The translations under genes and the position numbers were made by a program. Shown piece by piece: positions 45,467 to 54,978 of a stretch of DNA of 64,000 nt. Each line of letters begins with the position of its first letter. The first letter of the stretch is position 1. The DNA is from Pirellulaceae bacterium (GTDB lineage Bacteria > Planctomycetota > Planctomycetia > Pirellulales > Pirellulaceae), in assembly GCA_022448315.1 (NCBI GenBank), contig JAKVCA010000016.1, positions 118,684 through 182,683 of the forward strand, read 5' to 3'. Below the pieces are notes generated by a model. That model was given only the letters and a program-made list of their open reading frames with translations. It ran no database searches and was not told the DNA's origin.

Positions 45467-47032
45467 TTGTACGACGCATTTGTCGACGAATTCGAAGACG
45501 AAGCAACTCGGACGCGTGTTGATAACTCATTTGATGATGCCGTTGCCGGCAACTCAGATGAGAGTGACGATCGCGTCGATGTCATCGATGCACAGAATAA
45601 CGCAGAAGTTGATTCGCAGGCCGAACGGGACGAGATTTTCTCCGGTATCGACGACGTCGAGTCGTGGTCTGATGACCCGGTACGGATGTACCTGACGCAG
45701 ATGGGCGAGATCCCATTGCTGACGAGGCATGAAGAGATCACGCTCGCTAAGCGAATTGAAGATACACGTCGCCGATTTCGTACCAAACTGCTCGAATGCG
45801 ATTATGTGATCCAAACCGCGTTCAAGACACTGAAGCGAGTGCATGAAGGTGAGCTTCCTTTTGACCGAACCGTCCAGGTTTCGGTGACCGACCGGTTGGA
45901 AAAAGAACAAATTTTGGGGCGTATGCCCCACAATTTGAAAACCGTTGAGATTCTTCTGAAACGCAATCGTCACGATTACCTCACGGCGGTCAACAAGCGA
46001 AAGCCTAAAGGAAAACGGCTCGAAGCCTGGCAGAGACTTTCTCGTCGGCGTCGTCGTGCCGTTCGTCTGATCGAAGAGATGGGCTTACGTACGCAGCGAG
46101 TTGAAACGATGATCCGCCACCTTGAGGACTTCAGTCGAGAGATTGATGGACTGCAAGAGAAAATCTCGCAGCACAAGCGTGAACGTGGTAATCCGGCTGA
46201 AAGAAAGCCTTGGGTACTCAGATTTCGTCAACTGTTGCTGACGACCCAAGAGTCGCCTAACAGCTTGCGAACAAGAGTCAAAGAACTGAAGGTGGTCTAC
46301 TCCAGGTACCAGAAGGCAAAACGCGAGTTGTCCGAAGGTAACCTTCGGTTGGTCGTTTCGATCGCGAAAAAATACCGAAATCGTGGCCTCAGCTTTCTGG
46401 ATTTGATCCAAGAGGGGAACGCGGGTTTGATGCGGGCGGTCGACAAATTCGAGTACCGTCGTGGTTTCAAATTTTGTACCTACGCCACTTGGTGGATTCG
46501 CCAAGCCATCACGCGGGCAGTTGCCGACCAAAGCCGAACCATTCGTATTCCCGTTCATATGGTTGAAACCATGTCCCGGGTGCGCACGGTTAATCGGCAG
46601 CTTCAGCAAGAGCTTGGTCGTGAACCCACGCTCGAAGAAACGGCAAAGCGAGCTGAAACGACTATCGAGGAAGCTCGCCGAGTATTGGCCATGAGCCGTT
46701 ACCCCATCAGTCTGGATCGACCTGTCGGAAACAGTGAAGACAGCCACTTTGGTGATCTCTTGCCGGATGGCGAAGCGGAGAGTCCAGCAACCGGAGCTTC
46801 TCAAGAGATGCTTCGTCATCGCATCGACCGGGTGCTCAAATCGTTGAGCTATCGTGAGCGAGAAATTATCAAGTTGCGATACGGTCTCGGCGATGGTTAT
46901 AGCTATACCTTGGAAGAGGTGGGGCACATCTTCAAGGTGACCCGAGAACGTATCCGTCAAATTGAGGCCAAAGCGGTTCGAAAGCTTCAGCAACCGAGTC
47001 GTAGCCAGGAGTTGGTTGGTTTTCTCGACTGA
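45467..47032 (+). CDS. rpoD: RNA polymerase primary sigma factor (sigma-70)
   Basis: A 521-residue primary sigma factor (also named sigA). Region 1.2 is [20 protein letters not shown] (residues about 67-86), then a long non-conserved insertion of about 170 residues; region 2 runs from [20 protein letters not shown] through [20 protein letters not shown], region 3 [20 protein letters not shown], region 4.2 [20 protein letters not shown]. It begins at TTG (45467) with GGAG and AGGA just upstream; region 1.1 is short. TTG starts are used to keep essential proteins modest in amount. A strong terminator follows directly. Confidence 0.95.
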   Translation: MYDAFVDEFEDEATRTRVDNSFDDAVAGNSDESDDRVDVIDAQNNAEVDSQAERDEIFSGIDDVESWSDDPVRMYLTQMGEIPLLTRHEEITLAKRIEDTRRRFRTKLLECDYVIQTAFKTLKRVHEGELPFDRTVQVSVTDRLEKEQILGRMPHNLKTVEILLKRNRHDYLTAVNKRKPKGKRLEAWQRLSRRRRRAVRLIEEMGLRTQRVETMIRHLEDFSREIDGLQEKISQHKRERGNPAERKPWVLRFRQLLLTTQESPNSLRTRVKELKVVYSRYQKAKRELSEGNLRLVVSIAKKYRNRGLSFLDLIQEGNAGLMRAVDKFEYRRGFKFCTYATWWIRQAITRAVADQSRTIRIPVHMVETMSRVRTVNRQLQQELGREPTLEETAKRAETTIEEARRVLAMSRYPISLDRPVGNSEDSHFGDLLPDGEAESPATGASQEMLRHRIDRVLKSLSYREREIIKLRYGLGDGYSYTLEEVGHIFKVTRERIRQIEAKAVRKLQQPSRSQELVGFLD

Positions 47033-47462
47033 TGACGCGTATAGATTCCATATAAGGCCGGTCTTTGACCGGCCTTTTTTTATGGTTGATGATTTTAAGT
47101 TAGGGTCAGCCGTGTATCGCCGTCCGTTTTAGGTTCTCCGGGTTTGTGTCGGCAAATCTCTGGCCAGTTCAGTCCAGTTGCGAAGGAAAGATGTTGCATG
47201 GACGCAACGTTCCGGTGCAAACGGTTCATGTTGAGTCGCAAGTGGACCCAATCTTCCAACACTTCTTTGACGCCGACTTGCTTGCAAGTTACACATCCAT
47301 GATGGGATGTCCCCGAGTAGATGCTGTCGGCTCGCTCGCCTCGACATTGTCCATTTCCATCGAGGATGACTCCGGGCGAGGCGGCTTGAAAGTACGGAGC
47401 GAAGTCGCTTCATGGGTTGTTTTGCTGCAACGTCAGTCTGATTTAGTCGAAAAGGTGAGTCG
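47033..47462. other. Gap after the sigma factor gene with terminator
   Basis: Starts with the terminator at 47054-47081. A plus-strand open frame from ATG 47191 to 47628 (145 codons) has GAAGGAAAG just before it and coding-like composition (ASYTSMMGCPRVDAVGSLAS), but it would overlap the coiled-coil gene by 166 bp, so it is not called. Confidence 0.4.
47054..47081 (+). terminator. Rho-independent terminator after rpoD
   Basis: AAGGCCGGTC (47054-47063), loop TTT, GACCGGCCTT (47067-47076), then a T-run to 47081. A ten-bp perfect GC-rich stem with a T-tract, 22 bp after the sigma factor stop codon. Confidence 0.92.
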
Positions 47463-49520
47463 ATGGATGAGGGTGCAGAACATCTGGCGAAAGATCAAAC
47501 ATCGGCTCAGTTGTCTCCTGAAATCCCTCGAAATTCGAGTGGTGATGGGAATTCAGATGGCCCTGCTCGCCCGTCGGTGGAACGAATGGATTCGACGTAT
47601 GACCGACACCCTGTCGCCGCTTTGGTGACTTTCGAAGGTCAGGGATTGCCCGACGCGCACGAAACACGAACGCCGTCAACTCTCGAAGATCTATCCGCTG
47701 AAATGAACCGTTTGGCCGTGGCGCAGAAGAGCATCGAGAACCACTTGCATGCCATCGAGGACACGGTAGTCCATTCGAAATGCGACGCCAACATGGGGCT
47801 GCATTCATCAATCAGGAAGATATTGGAGAACGCCCTTCCACTGTCTCATGACCTCCAGGAGTTTAAAACGTGGTCACAGCAAGTGATCCATCAGTCAGAA
47901 ACTTCTGCAATGCAATACAGTACGCTCCAACTCGAGTTGACTAGGATTCGTTCGGATCAGGCTGAGTTGAAGGCCCAAATGAAGGCTGTCGAGCGGGTGT
48001 ACTTGGAGCCGAATGACCCAGCAGTTCATGAGTTGCGAGTGAAATTGGACCAGCTGATCGACTCCTCGGCTCGATTCGGACTGGAGCTTCAAAACAACTT
48101 GGGTGGTGAAAGTGCTAACAAGACGAACCCTCTGACGGAGTTGTATCTGCGCGAAGTCTCCAAATTGAATCAGTCTCAACTCGAGTCCAAGCTCGAATTG
48201 AGAGATCTTCAAAAGAGCTTGACTCACCACGCATTGCCCATGATCTCTGAGCTCACTTCTCAATTGGATCAAGGATTCGCCGAGGTCAATAAGCTCGCGT
48301 CAGACTTTTCGACGCTAAGGTCGCTCGTTTTTCATACAGGTCAGGAAAGTTCTGGTGAGATGGTGGCTGCAGAGTCACTTTTTTTGGAACTCAGTCGTCT
48401 CCATCATTGCCAGCAAGAGGTGCTCCGCAGGATTGAACGGGCCGATACCGAAAATACGAAACATGAAACCACTTGGCGAAACCTGGTAGAAAACGTCACT
48501 CAATTGCGAGAAGATCTGCGTGAGATGAAAGCGGGGACACAGGAAGCTGCGAACGTCGCACAGGTGAACACGCCCATTGGAGGAGTCGAAGAAGAGGCCC
48601 TTGTCGATCGTTTGGAACTTTTGGGCAAGGTGTCGAGACTCGAGCAGGAACGTGATGAGCTCGCGGTTCAACTGATACAGCTAACGGATAGCCCAAAGTG
48701 TTCAGAGGAAGATGGCGAGTTTCAGAATCGACTCGGCCAAGCTGAGCGTGATCTGGCAGATGCCCTGCTGAGGATCGAAGAACTTACCCGTGATTCCGCC
48801 GTTGGGAACGAGCAGCTCGTCTTGCAGATATCTCGACTTGAAGAGGAGAAGGACAACCTCCAAAGCGAGCTCAGATCCGCCAAGCTAGATCCTCAAACCT
48901 TAGAGTCCAATGATCCACTGCTCGATCAGCTTTATGATTTACGCGAGGAACTACGACATTCTCAGGAGGAGGTTGCTCGCCTTGAGGTGGCAGCTCAAAA
49001 CCCCGCGGATCTTGGGCCCGCGGTTCAGGGTGACTGGGAATCTCAGAAGCGAGCGCTTTTAGCTCAACTGGAATCAGAAGATCTGCCTGATGCTGATCGA
49101 TCAGGTCAGCTTATTTCGATGCGTGAGGTCATTTCTGCAACAGATGAAGCGGTTGAGGCGAAAAACCGTGAAGTGTCAGAATTAAAGCAGTTGTTGGCCC
49201 TGCAGTCTGAAAGCATTGGTGAGGTCGCTGTCGGCGCGGCAGCGATTGACGAGATCTTTAATCATGATGATTTGATTCAGCAAGAGCGTGCGTCGCTTGA
49301 AAAGATGAAGGTGGAGTGGCGCGAGAAGCTCAGCCAGGCGGAAATTGAAGTCTCCATGGAGCGTGCTAAGATCGCGCGGGAACGAAAAGAGCTGGAAGCC
49401 GAGTTCGAGCGTTTGCAGGATGAAATAAAGCAGACCACTGATGCGAAGTCCGAAGGCAAAACGTCATCGTCCGCCCAAAAAAACCGCTGGTTTGCAAAGT
49501 TGGGGCTGGAAAATCGTTAG
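47463..49520 (+). CDS. Long coiled-coil protein
   Basis: A 685-residue protein dominated by heptad-rich helices. Residues 1-55 are low complexity; from about 70 to the end it is almost all helical, with dense Leu/Glu/Lys/Gln heptads such as LEEEKDNLQSELRSA, ERDLADALLRIEELTR and ISRLEEEKDN. The last 90 residues (RKELEAEFERLQDEI, then KNRWFAKLGLENR) form another long helix and a short basic tail. There is no signal peptide or TM segment, so a cytoplasmic scaffold, like MreB-less cytoskeletal or nucleoid-associated helical proteins, is possible (inference). The ATG has AGGTG just upstream. A later in-frame ATG at 47586 is an alternative start. Confidence 0.8.
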   Translation: MDEGAEHLAKDQTSAQLSPEIPRNSSGDGNSDGPARPSVERMDSTYDRHPVAALVTFEGQGLPDAHETRTPSTLEDLSAEMNRLAVAQKSIENHLHAIEDTVVHSKCDANMGLHSSIRKILENALPLSHDLQEFKTWSQQVIHQSETSAMQYSTLQLELTRIRSDQAELKAQMKAVERVYLEPNDPAVHELRVKLDQLIDSSARFGLELQNNLGGESANKTNPLTELYLREVSKLNQSQLESKLELRDLQKSLTHHALPMISELTSQLDQGFAEVNKLASDFSTLRSLVFHTGQESSGEMVAAESLFLELSRLHHCQQEVLRRIERADTENTKHETTWRNLVENVTQLREDLREMKAGTQEAANVAQVNTPIGGVEEEALVDRLELLGKVSRLEQERDELAVQLIQLTDSPKCSEEDGEFQNRLGQAERDLADALLRIEELTRDSAVGNEQLVLQISRLEEEKDNLQSELRSAKLDPQTLESNDPLLDQLYDLREELRHSQEEVARLEVAAQNPADLGPAVQGDWESQKRALLAQLESEDLPDADRSGQLISMREVISATDEAVEAKNREVSELKQLLALQSESIGEVAVGAAAIDEIFNHDDLIQQERASLEKMKVEWREKLSQAEIEVSMERAKIARERKELEAEFERLQDEIKQTTDAKSEGKTSSSAQKNRWFAKLGLENR

Positions 49521-50026
49521 ATGCGAGCTGGTCATAAAAACGCAGAGTAAGAGGATAACACCGAAGTAATCCATTAGTGATTATCCTTGACTGCCCACCG
49601 CGATCACCGGTCTCCGGTTGTGAAGTCATGTCGAGCATGCATCGGCGGCGGCAAACTCAACCTTAATGCCTAACCAAGTGCTTTGTCTGACGCCTATTTC
49701 TGGGCTTCACGTCTCATTAAGTCTCACTGAGGAAACACTTTCCGTACGGACAACTGAACTGCTGAGGATTCAGGGCAGGGAAGTAGGGATTCGTTGTCTG
49801 CTCCGGAATGCTGCAATGGACCGTTGTGTCAGTGTGTAGTTTTTCGGGAATTTTAGGGGGGCATGCGATTTGGAATTTGTCGTGAGTTACCACCGCTGCG
49901 TGTTTCAGTCGTGCCAATAACCGGATAAAATGTCGTCGTGGAGTTGTCTGAAGGTGGGACCCCAAGGTGGGAACCGCCAGCCCTTGCAGGCCGACGTGAA
50001 CTTTTGAAATTAGGCGAAAAAGAGCA
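49521..50026. other. Intergenic gap upstream of floA
   Basis: No gene seen on either strand. In many bacteria an nfeD-type gene precedes floA, but I see no NfeD remnant here. Confidence 0.5.
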
Positions 50027-51097
50027 ATGCTATTTCCCTACGCTGCAAGTCTCATTGCACAACAAGGTCCTAACCCCGGTAATATTTTGCTGCTCGGTTT
50101 GCTGGTGGTCGGCTTACTGATTGTCGTGGCCTTTATCGGTCTTTTTGCAGCTTTTTTCCGGTGGTGGATTCAGTCAGTGCTTACTGGAGCGGGCATCGGT
50201 TTGCTCGATTTGCTCGGGATGACGTTTCGCAAAGTAAAACCGGCGGTCATCGTCCGTGGCATGATCATGGCGAGGCAGGCAAACATTCAGGATCCAGAAC
50301 TGAAGACAGATGCGTTGGAAGCTCATTATTTGGCTGGCGGTAACGTCCCGCTCGTCATTCGCGCACTGATTGCGGCAAATAAGGCCAAGACCATCAGCCT
50401 GACATTCCGTGAGGCGACGGCGATTGACCTTGCGGGAAGAAATGTCCTTGAGGCGGTGCAGACCAGTGTGTATCCACGTGTCATTGATTGTCCTGCAAAA
50501 GATGACGCACGCAAAAGCCTTGATGCGGTGGCGAAAGACGGTATCCAGTTGAAGGTGCGAGCGCGGGTGACCGTTCGAGCGAATCTTCAACAGTTGATCG
50601 GTGGTGCGGCAGAGGAAACCATCATGGCTCGCGTCGGTGAAGGAATTGTGAGTTCCATCGGGTCCTCAGAGAGTCATAAAAAAGTGCTTGAGAATCCCGA
50701 CATGATCTCCAAAAACGTACTTGCTCGCCGACTGGATTCTCAGACCGCTTTCGAAATCGTTTCCATCGATATCGCGGACATTGATGTGGGGAGCAATATT
50801 GGGGCCCGTTTACAGGCAGATCAAGCCGAAGCGGATACGCGAGTTGCACGGGCTCGGGCTGAGGGGCGACGTGCAAATGCAATCGCCTCCGAACAGGAGA
50901 ATGTTGCGACCATCGAGGAAAGTCGGGCCAAACTGGTTGACGCGGAATCGGAAGTTCCCCGCGCCATTTCGGAAGCATTTCGCACCGGAAAACTGGGCGT
51001 ATTAGAATATTACAAACTTCGGAATCTGCAGGCCGACACCGAAATGAGAAAGTCGATTTCGAATGTCGGGAATCAGAGCCCAAGCCCGGCAACTTAG
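50027..51097 (+). CDS. floA: Flotillin-like protein FloA (SPFH domain)
   Basis: A 356-residue membrane-scaffold protein of functional membrane microdomains. An N-terminal hydrophobic hairpin (residues about 20-60: [20 protein letters not shown] then [12 protein letters not shown]) inserts in the inner membrane; the SPFH domain follows with [20 protein letters not shown] and [20 protein letters not shown], and [14 protein letters not shown]. The C-terminal part is a coiled coil with [20 protein letters not shown] and [19 protein letters not shown], as in bacterial flotillins. Family members organise signalling complexes and affect cell shape and secretion. The ATG at 50027 is preceded by AAAAAGAG. 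Confidence 0.92.
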   Translation: MLFPYAASLIAQQGPNPGNILLLGLLVVGLLIVVAFIGLFAAFFRWWIQSVLTGAGIGLLDLLGMTFRKVKPAVIVRGMIMARQANIQDPELKTDALEAHYLAGGNVPLVIRALIAANKAKTISLTFREATAIDLAGRNVLEAVQTSVYPRVIDCPAKDDARKSLDAVAKDGIQLKVRARVTVRANLQQLIGGAAEETIMARVGEGIVSSIGSSESHKKVLENPDMISKNVLARRLDSQTAFEIVSIDIADIDVGSNIGARLQADQAEADTRVARARAEGRRANAIASEQENVATIEESRAKLVDAESEVPRAISEAFRTGKLGVLEYYKLRNLQADTEMRKSISNVGNQSPSPAT

Positions 51098-51122
51098 TCC
51101 GGCGAGCTGCAGTGATTTGAGA

Positions 51123-51144
51123 GACCGCAACGCGGTCGCTTTTT
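51123..51144 (+). terminator. Weak hairpin after floA
   Basis: GACCGC (51123-51128) and GCGGTC (51132-51137) form a six-bp stem with an AAC loop, followed by GCTTTTT. It may act as a partial terminator, letting some transcripts continue into the small gene at 51177. Confidence 0.5.
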
Positions 51145-51176
51145 AGATGTCCGTTCCTCATCTGGGATAGTTGATC

Positions 51177-51593
51177 ATGCCTCGCGATCTGGAAGAGTTT
51201 CTTCGCCGAGCGGCCCAAAGGCGTAATCAGCAAGGAAATCCGAATTCGGGCACCGCGCGGTCCAAGAATCAGATGCCGGTGGCAAAAGGTTCCCCACGAG
51301 ACTCCTCCGAGAAATCTCAGGATCGGGTGGGTGATCATCGACTTCTCAACGCGAGTTCAGTCGACCGGGCGGATGAACGCATGGAATCTCACTTGCATGA
51401 TCATTTTGACCAAGGGTTGGGCGAGCTTGCCCAACCGGAATCCTCGATGGACGCGTTCACTGCAGGCAACCCAAACGAAGAGTCCCCGGGTATGGTCTCC
51501 GGGATTTTTGCCATGTTGCGTGATCCGCAGGGTGTTCAGCACGCCATTTTGCTCAACGAGATTCTCAATCGTCCGACACATCGTTGGGATTGA
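51177..51593 (+). CDS. Small conserved-looking protein after floA, function unknown
   Basis: A 138-residue protein beginning MPRDLEEFLRRAAQRR, a basic amphipathic helix. Residues about 17-70 are low complexity and hydrophilic; the end (GIFAMLRDPQGVQHAILLNE, then ILNRPTHRWD) looks like a folded helical domain. No TM segment or signal. The gene lies 80 bp downstream of floA in the same direction, so it may be a FloA partner (inference). The ATG at 51177 is preferred over TTG 51171; GGGATAG lies upstream. Confidence 0.7.
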   Translation: MPRDLEEFLRRAAQRRNQQGNPNSGTARSKNQMPVAKGSPRDSSEKSQDRVGDHRLLNASSVDRADERMESHLHDHFDQGLGELAQPESSMDAFTAGNPNEESPGMVSGIFAMLRDPQGVQHAILLNEILNRPTHRWD

Positions 51594-51770
51594 TGGTCAA
51601 GACGGTTAATTCGACACTGGTTGTCAATTCATACCGCCAATCGGGTCCAGGTTCTGTCCTGAAATTGTCAGGAAGCCGTCGTCTTTAATCGTTTGTGGTG
51701 AACCGTATTGGATGGATGCGGTCGTTCTGATGGACGAACTCCATTTGTTGAGTTGGAAGAAAGGGTAGTT

Positions 51771-52694
51771 ATGAAAGTGTCTACGCCTGAACCTGGTGCG
51801 ACAAAAATTGGTTGGATTGGCACGGGCGTTATGGGGCGAAGTATGTGCCGACATCTGATGTCGGCAGGATACGAGATGACCCTGTACAGTCGGACCCCTT
51901 CCAAAGCGGCTGAACTCCTCGAAGCAGGCGCCGCCTGGGCGGAGACACCGAAGGCGGTTGCAGCCCGTTCCGATATCGTCTTTTCCATCGTTGGCTTTCC
52001 GAGCGACGTTCGGGAAGTCATTTTGGGTGAGAATGGAGCCGTCCACGGCGCGAAGGCTGGGAGCGTCCTTGTGGACATGACGACAAGTCAGCCGTCTCTG
52101 GCGGAGGAAATCGACGCTGTCGCTCGGACGCAGGGGCTTCACAGCATTGATGCCCCGGTTTCTGGGGGGGATATCGGGGCCCGGGAAGCTCGACTTAGCA
52201 TCATGATTGGCGGCGAGAAAGAGGTCGTCGAGGCGTTGATGCCTTGTTGGGAAGCCATGGGGAAGACGATCGTGTATCAGGGAAGCGCCGGCGCGGGGCA
52301 GCATACCAAGATGGTCAATCAGACGTTGATTGCGACCAATATGATTGGGGTGTGTGAGGCTTTGCTGTACGGTTTCAAAGCCGGGTTAGATCTCGAGACG
52401 GTCATGAAGTCGGTATGTTCGGGTGCGGCTGGGAGTTGGTCGCTTTCCAACTTGGGGCCTCGTATTATCAATAATGACTTTGATCCCGGTTTTTTCGTCG
52501 AGCACTTCATCAAGGACATGGGGATCGCTCTGGACGAATCGAAGCGGCTTGGCATCTCCCTGCCCGGCCTGGCTCTTGCTCATCAGCTCTACCTCGCGTT
52601 GGCTGCTCAAGGGCATTCCCGCGACGGCACTCAGGCTTTACAACTGGCCCTTGCGAAACTGGCTGGCTTCGATTGGAAGGCCAGCGTGAAATAG
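51771..52694 (+). CDS. 3-hydroxyisobutyrate dehydrogenase-family oxidoreductase
   Basis: A 307-residue beta-hydroxyacid dehydrogenase. The N-terminal NAD(P) domain has [20 protein letters not shown] with the GxGxMG pattern and [14 protein letters not shown], and the core motif [20 protein letters not shown] is the substrate-binding block. The catalytic lysine lies in [19 protein letters not shown], followed by [12 protein letters not shown]. Close relatives act on 3-hydroxyisobutyrate, tartronate semialdehyde or glyoxylate-type substrates; the exact one is not decided. The ATG at 51771 with AAAGGG upstream is preferred to an in-frame ATG at 51708 that would give 21 extra non-conserved residues. 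Confidence 0.9.
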   Translation: MKVSTPEPGATKIGWIGTGVMGRSMCRHLMSAGYEMTLYSRTPSKAAELLEAGAAWAETPKAVAARSDIVFSIVGFPSDVREVILGENGAVHGAKAGSVLVDMTTSQPSLAEEIDAVARTQGLHSIDAPVSGGDIGAREARLSIMIGGEKEVVEALMPCWEAMGKTIVYQGSAGAGQHTKMVNQTLIATNMIGVCEALLYGFKAGLDLETVMKSVCSGAAGSWSLSNLGPRIINNDFDPGFFVEHFIKDMGIALDESKRLGISLPGLALAHQLYLALAAQGHSRDGTQALQLALAKLAGFDWKASVK

Positions 52695-52828
52695 CACTCT
52701 CCAGTTCGTGAAAGCTTTGCAGCACGCCACAAGCGTGGACAGCCAAGATGGCGGACGCGTCTGGCCGAGATCGACCGATTCAAAGACCACAGAAACTCAC
52801 TTACAGGAGTGCCAGACAGGCATCACTG

Positions 52829-54055
52829 ATGAACGAAGCCATCTCAAAAACACGTGAGGATTTTCCGATCCTTTCTCGGACCGTTCATCGAAAACGTCCA
52901 CTCGTGTTTCTGGATAATGCCGCCTCGACCCAACGACCGCGGCAAGTGATCGAAGCGATGTCCGAATTCTACGAGCAGGACTATGCGAACGTTCATCGAG
53001 GCGTTCATGCATTGAGTGAGATCGCGAGCGATGCGTTCGAGGCGGCTCGCTATCGTGTTGCCGAATTTATCCATGCTGCCTCAGCGAGTGAAGTGATATT
53101 CACCGCGGGGACCACCATGAGTATCAACTTGGTGGCAAATTCACTGGGACAGATGGGGGTGGGCCATGGCGATGAAATCCTGCTGACCGAACTTGAGCAT
53201 CACTCAAATATTGTTCCATGGCAACAACTTGCGAGTCGATTGGGTTGCGTGGTGCGTTTTCTACCCCTGAGTGAAGAGGGGGACCTCGATTACGATCGTC
53301 TTCCGGAGTTTCTGAATTCAAAGACAAAGGTCTTTGCCTTTTCAGCGTTGTCGAATGTTCTCGGAACGGTGTTGCCGGTGAAAGCACTGGTGAAGCAAGC
53401 GAAGGCGGTAGGCGCCTACGTTCTGGTCGATGCAGCGCAGCATACACCCCACAGTTCTACCGACGTTCAAGCCTGGGACGCGGACTTCGTGGTATTCAGT
53501 GGACACAAAATGCTCGGTCCAACAGGGATTGGGGTACTGTGGGGCAAGCTCGAACTTTTGCGACAACTCCCTCCGTTTCTCGGGGGTGGCAGCATGATTC
53601 AAACGGTGACGACGGACGGATTCGTGCCGAGTGAACCACCAGCGAAGTTCGAAGCAGGGACGCCTCCTATCGTGGAAGCGGTTGGATTGGGCGCTGCGAT
53701 CGATTATCTGAACCAGGTCGGCATGGATGAGATTGAAGCCCACGAGAGGAATCTCACAGCCGCTGCGTGTGAGGGTATACGGGATCTTCAGGGAGTGCGT
53801 CTTCTTGGGTCTGATTCGGCACAACGCTCGGGTATCCTGTCCTTCGTCGTGGAAGGAGTCAACGCTCAAGACATCAGTACCTTTATGGATCTCAAGGGGG
53901 TGGCGACACGGGCGGGCCACCATTGTGCGATGCCTCTGCATCAGAAATTGGGTGTGCCATCGAGCTGCCGAGCCAGTTTTTACCTGTACAACACGAACGA
54001 AGAAGTTGAGATCTTCCTGAGTGCCCTCCAAGATGTGATCGCGAAACTCGCCTGA
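52829..54055 (+). CDS. sufS: SufS-type cysteine desulfurase
   Basis: A 408-residue PLP enzyme supplying sulfur from cysteine for Fe-S cluster assembly. VFLDNAASTQRPRQVIEAM opens it; the PLP lysine is Lys227 in VVFSGHKMLGPTGIGVLWG and the catalytic Cys366 lies in TRAGHHCAMPLHQKLG, the group II pattern (GHHC). ANVHRGVHALSEIASDAFEA and TTDGFVPSEPPAKFEAGTPP are other SufS blocks. No sufB, C, D or E gene lies beside it. The ATG at 52829 is used; an in-frame ATG at 52748 would give 27 non-conserved residues. Confidence 0.92.
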   Translation: MNEAISKTREDFPILSRTVHRKRPLVFLDNAASTQRPRQVIEAMSEFYEQDYANVHRGVHALSEIASDAFEAARYRVAEFIHAASASEVIFTAGTTMSINLVANSLGQMGVGHGDEILLTELEHHSNIVPWQQLASRLGCVVRFLPLSEEGDLDYDRLPEFLNSKTKVFAFSALSNVLGTVLPVKALVKQAKAVGAYVLVDAAQHTPHSSTDVQAWDADFVVFSGHKMLGPTGIGVLWGKLELLRQLPPFLGGGSMIQTVTTDGFVPSEPPAKFEAGTPPIVEAVGLGAAIDYLNQVGMDEIEAHERNLTAAACEGIRDLQGVRLLGSDSAQRSGILSFVVEGVNAQDISTFMDLKGVATRAGHHCAMPLHQKLGVPSSCRASFYLYNTNEEVEIFLSALQDVIAKLA

Positions 54056-54149
54056 ATTCTCTGCATGTGGAGAGGTGATCCGGTCGAACTGTTTCTCAGG
54101 GAGAGTGCTTTCTCCGGATAAATTGCCTCCAGTGAATGAGAGCTGATCG

Positions 54150-54899
54150 ATGTCTTCGCGGATTACGACGTTCTTTCTTCCTTCGCTCCTGAATCCACCT
54201 GATGAATCATGGCATAGCTGCACGGCTGTCGTGATTGATATTCTGCGAGCCTCTTCGACCATGATTACCGCCCTCGCCAATGGCGCTTCCGCCATTCATC
54301 CCTGTCTCGAGGTTGACGAAGCGAGGGCACTCAAAGAGCGTTTAGACGATGCATTGGTAGGGGGCGAACGAGGGGGGAAACCAATTGAGGGGTTCGATTG
54401 CAGCAACTCGCCAGTGGATTATTCCAGCGATCGGGTTAAGGGGCGACCGGTCGTTTTTACGACCACCAATGGAACCTTTGCATTAAGCCGGGTGTCCAAC
54501 TGTAGGGAGGTGCTGATTGGCGCTTTTCTAAATCTCTCCGCCTTGTGTGACGGTCTTCGCGAATGTCGCGATGTCGTGCTGCTTTGCGCGGGAACTAACG
54601 GCCGTGTGACCCGTGAGGATATCCTGTTTTCCGGTGCGGTGGCCGATCGTCTGACGGCGGCGAACCCGGCTGCGGTTTACAACGATGAAACGCGACTTGC
54701 CATTTCAGCTTGGCGGGATGTGGCTCGACAGGCGGGAGACCTGAAGAAGAATCTCGCCAGAAGCTTGCAGGACACACTCGGAGGACGCAATCTCATGAAG
54801 TTGGGTTATGTAGAAGATCTGGATCGAGTCGCAGAAGTTGATCGATATGAGATTGTGCCGAGGTGGTCGCAAGAGCAGGCGAGGATCAAAGTCCCGTAG
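54150..54899 (+). CDS. comB: 2-phosphosulfolactate phosphatase
   Basis: A 249-residue ComB family phosphatase, which in methanogens removes phosphate from (2R)-phosphosulfolactate to give sulfolactate during coenzyme M synthesis. The signature blocks are present: AVVIDILRASSTMITALANG, EGFDCSNSPVDY, VFTTTNGTFALSRVSNCREV and VVLLCAGTNGRVTREDILFS. Bacteria without coenzyme M often carry ComB alone; a role in sulfolactate or another phospho-sulfonate metabolism is likely (inference). It lies between sufS (94 bp) and the glycyl-tRNA synthetase (79 bp) in one direction. Confidence 0.88.
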   Translation: MSSRITTFFLPSLLNPPDESWHSCTAVVIDILRASSTMITALANGASAIHPCLEVDEARALKERLDDALVGGERGGKPIEGFDCSNSPVDYSSDRVKGRPVVFTTTNGTFALSRVSNCREVLIGAFLNLSALCDGLRECRDVVLLCAGTNGRVTREDILFSGAVADRLTAANPAAVYNDETRLAISAWRDVARQAGDLKKNLARSLQDTLGGRNLMKLGYVEDLDRVAEVDRYEIVPRWSQEQARIKVP

Positions 54900-54978
54900 A
54901 CCTCAAGTCCGGCTACGGGTTACACTTCTGAATCCGAAAAAGGCATCACCATTCCGAATTGATCAGGAAGAACAATCA

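Noticed and set aside
46085-46993. Minus-strand open frame of about 300 codons within rpoD
   Set aside because: Antisense to conserved sigma regions 2-4; its codon pattern is the mirror of the real gene.
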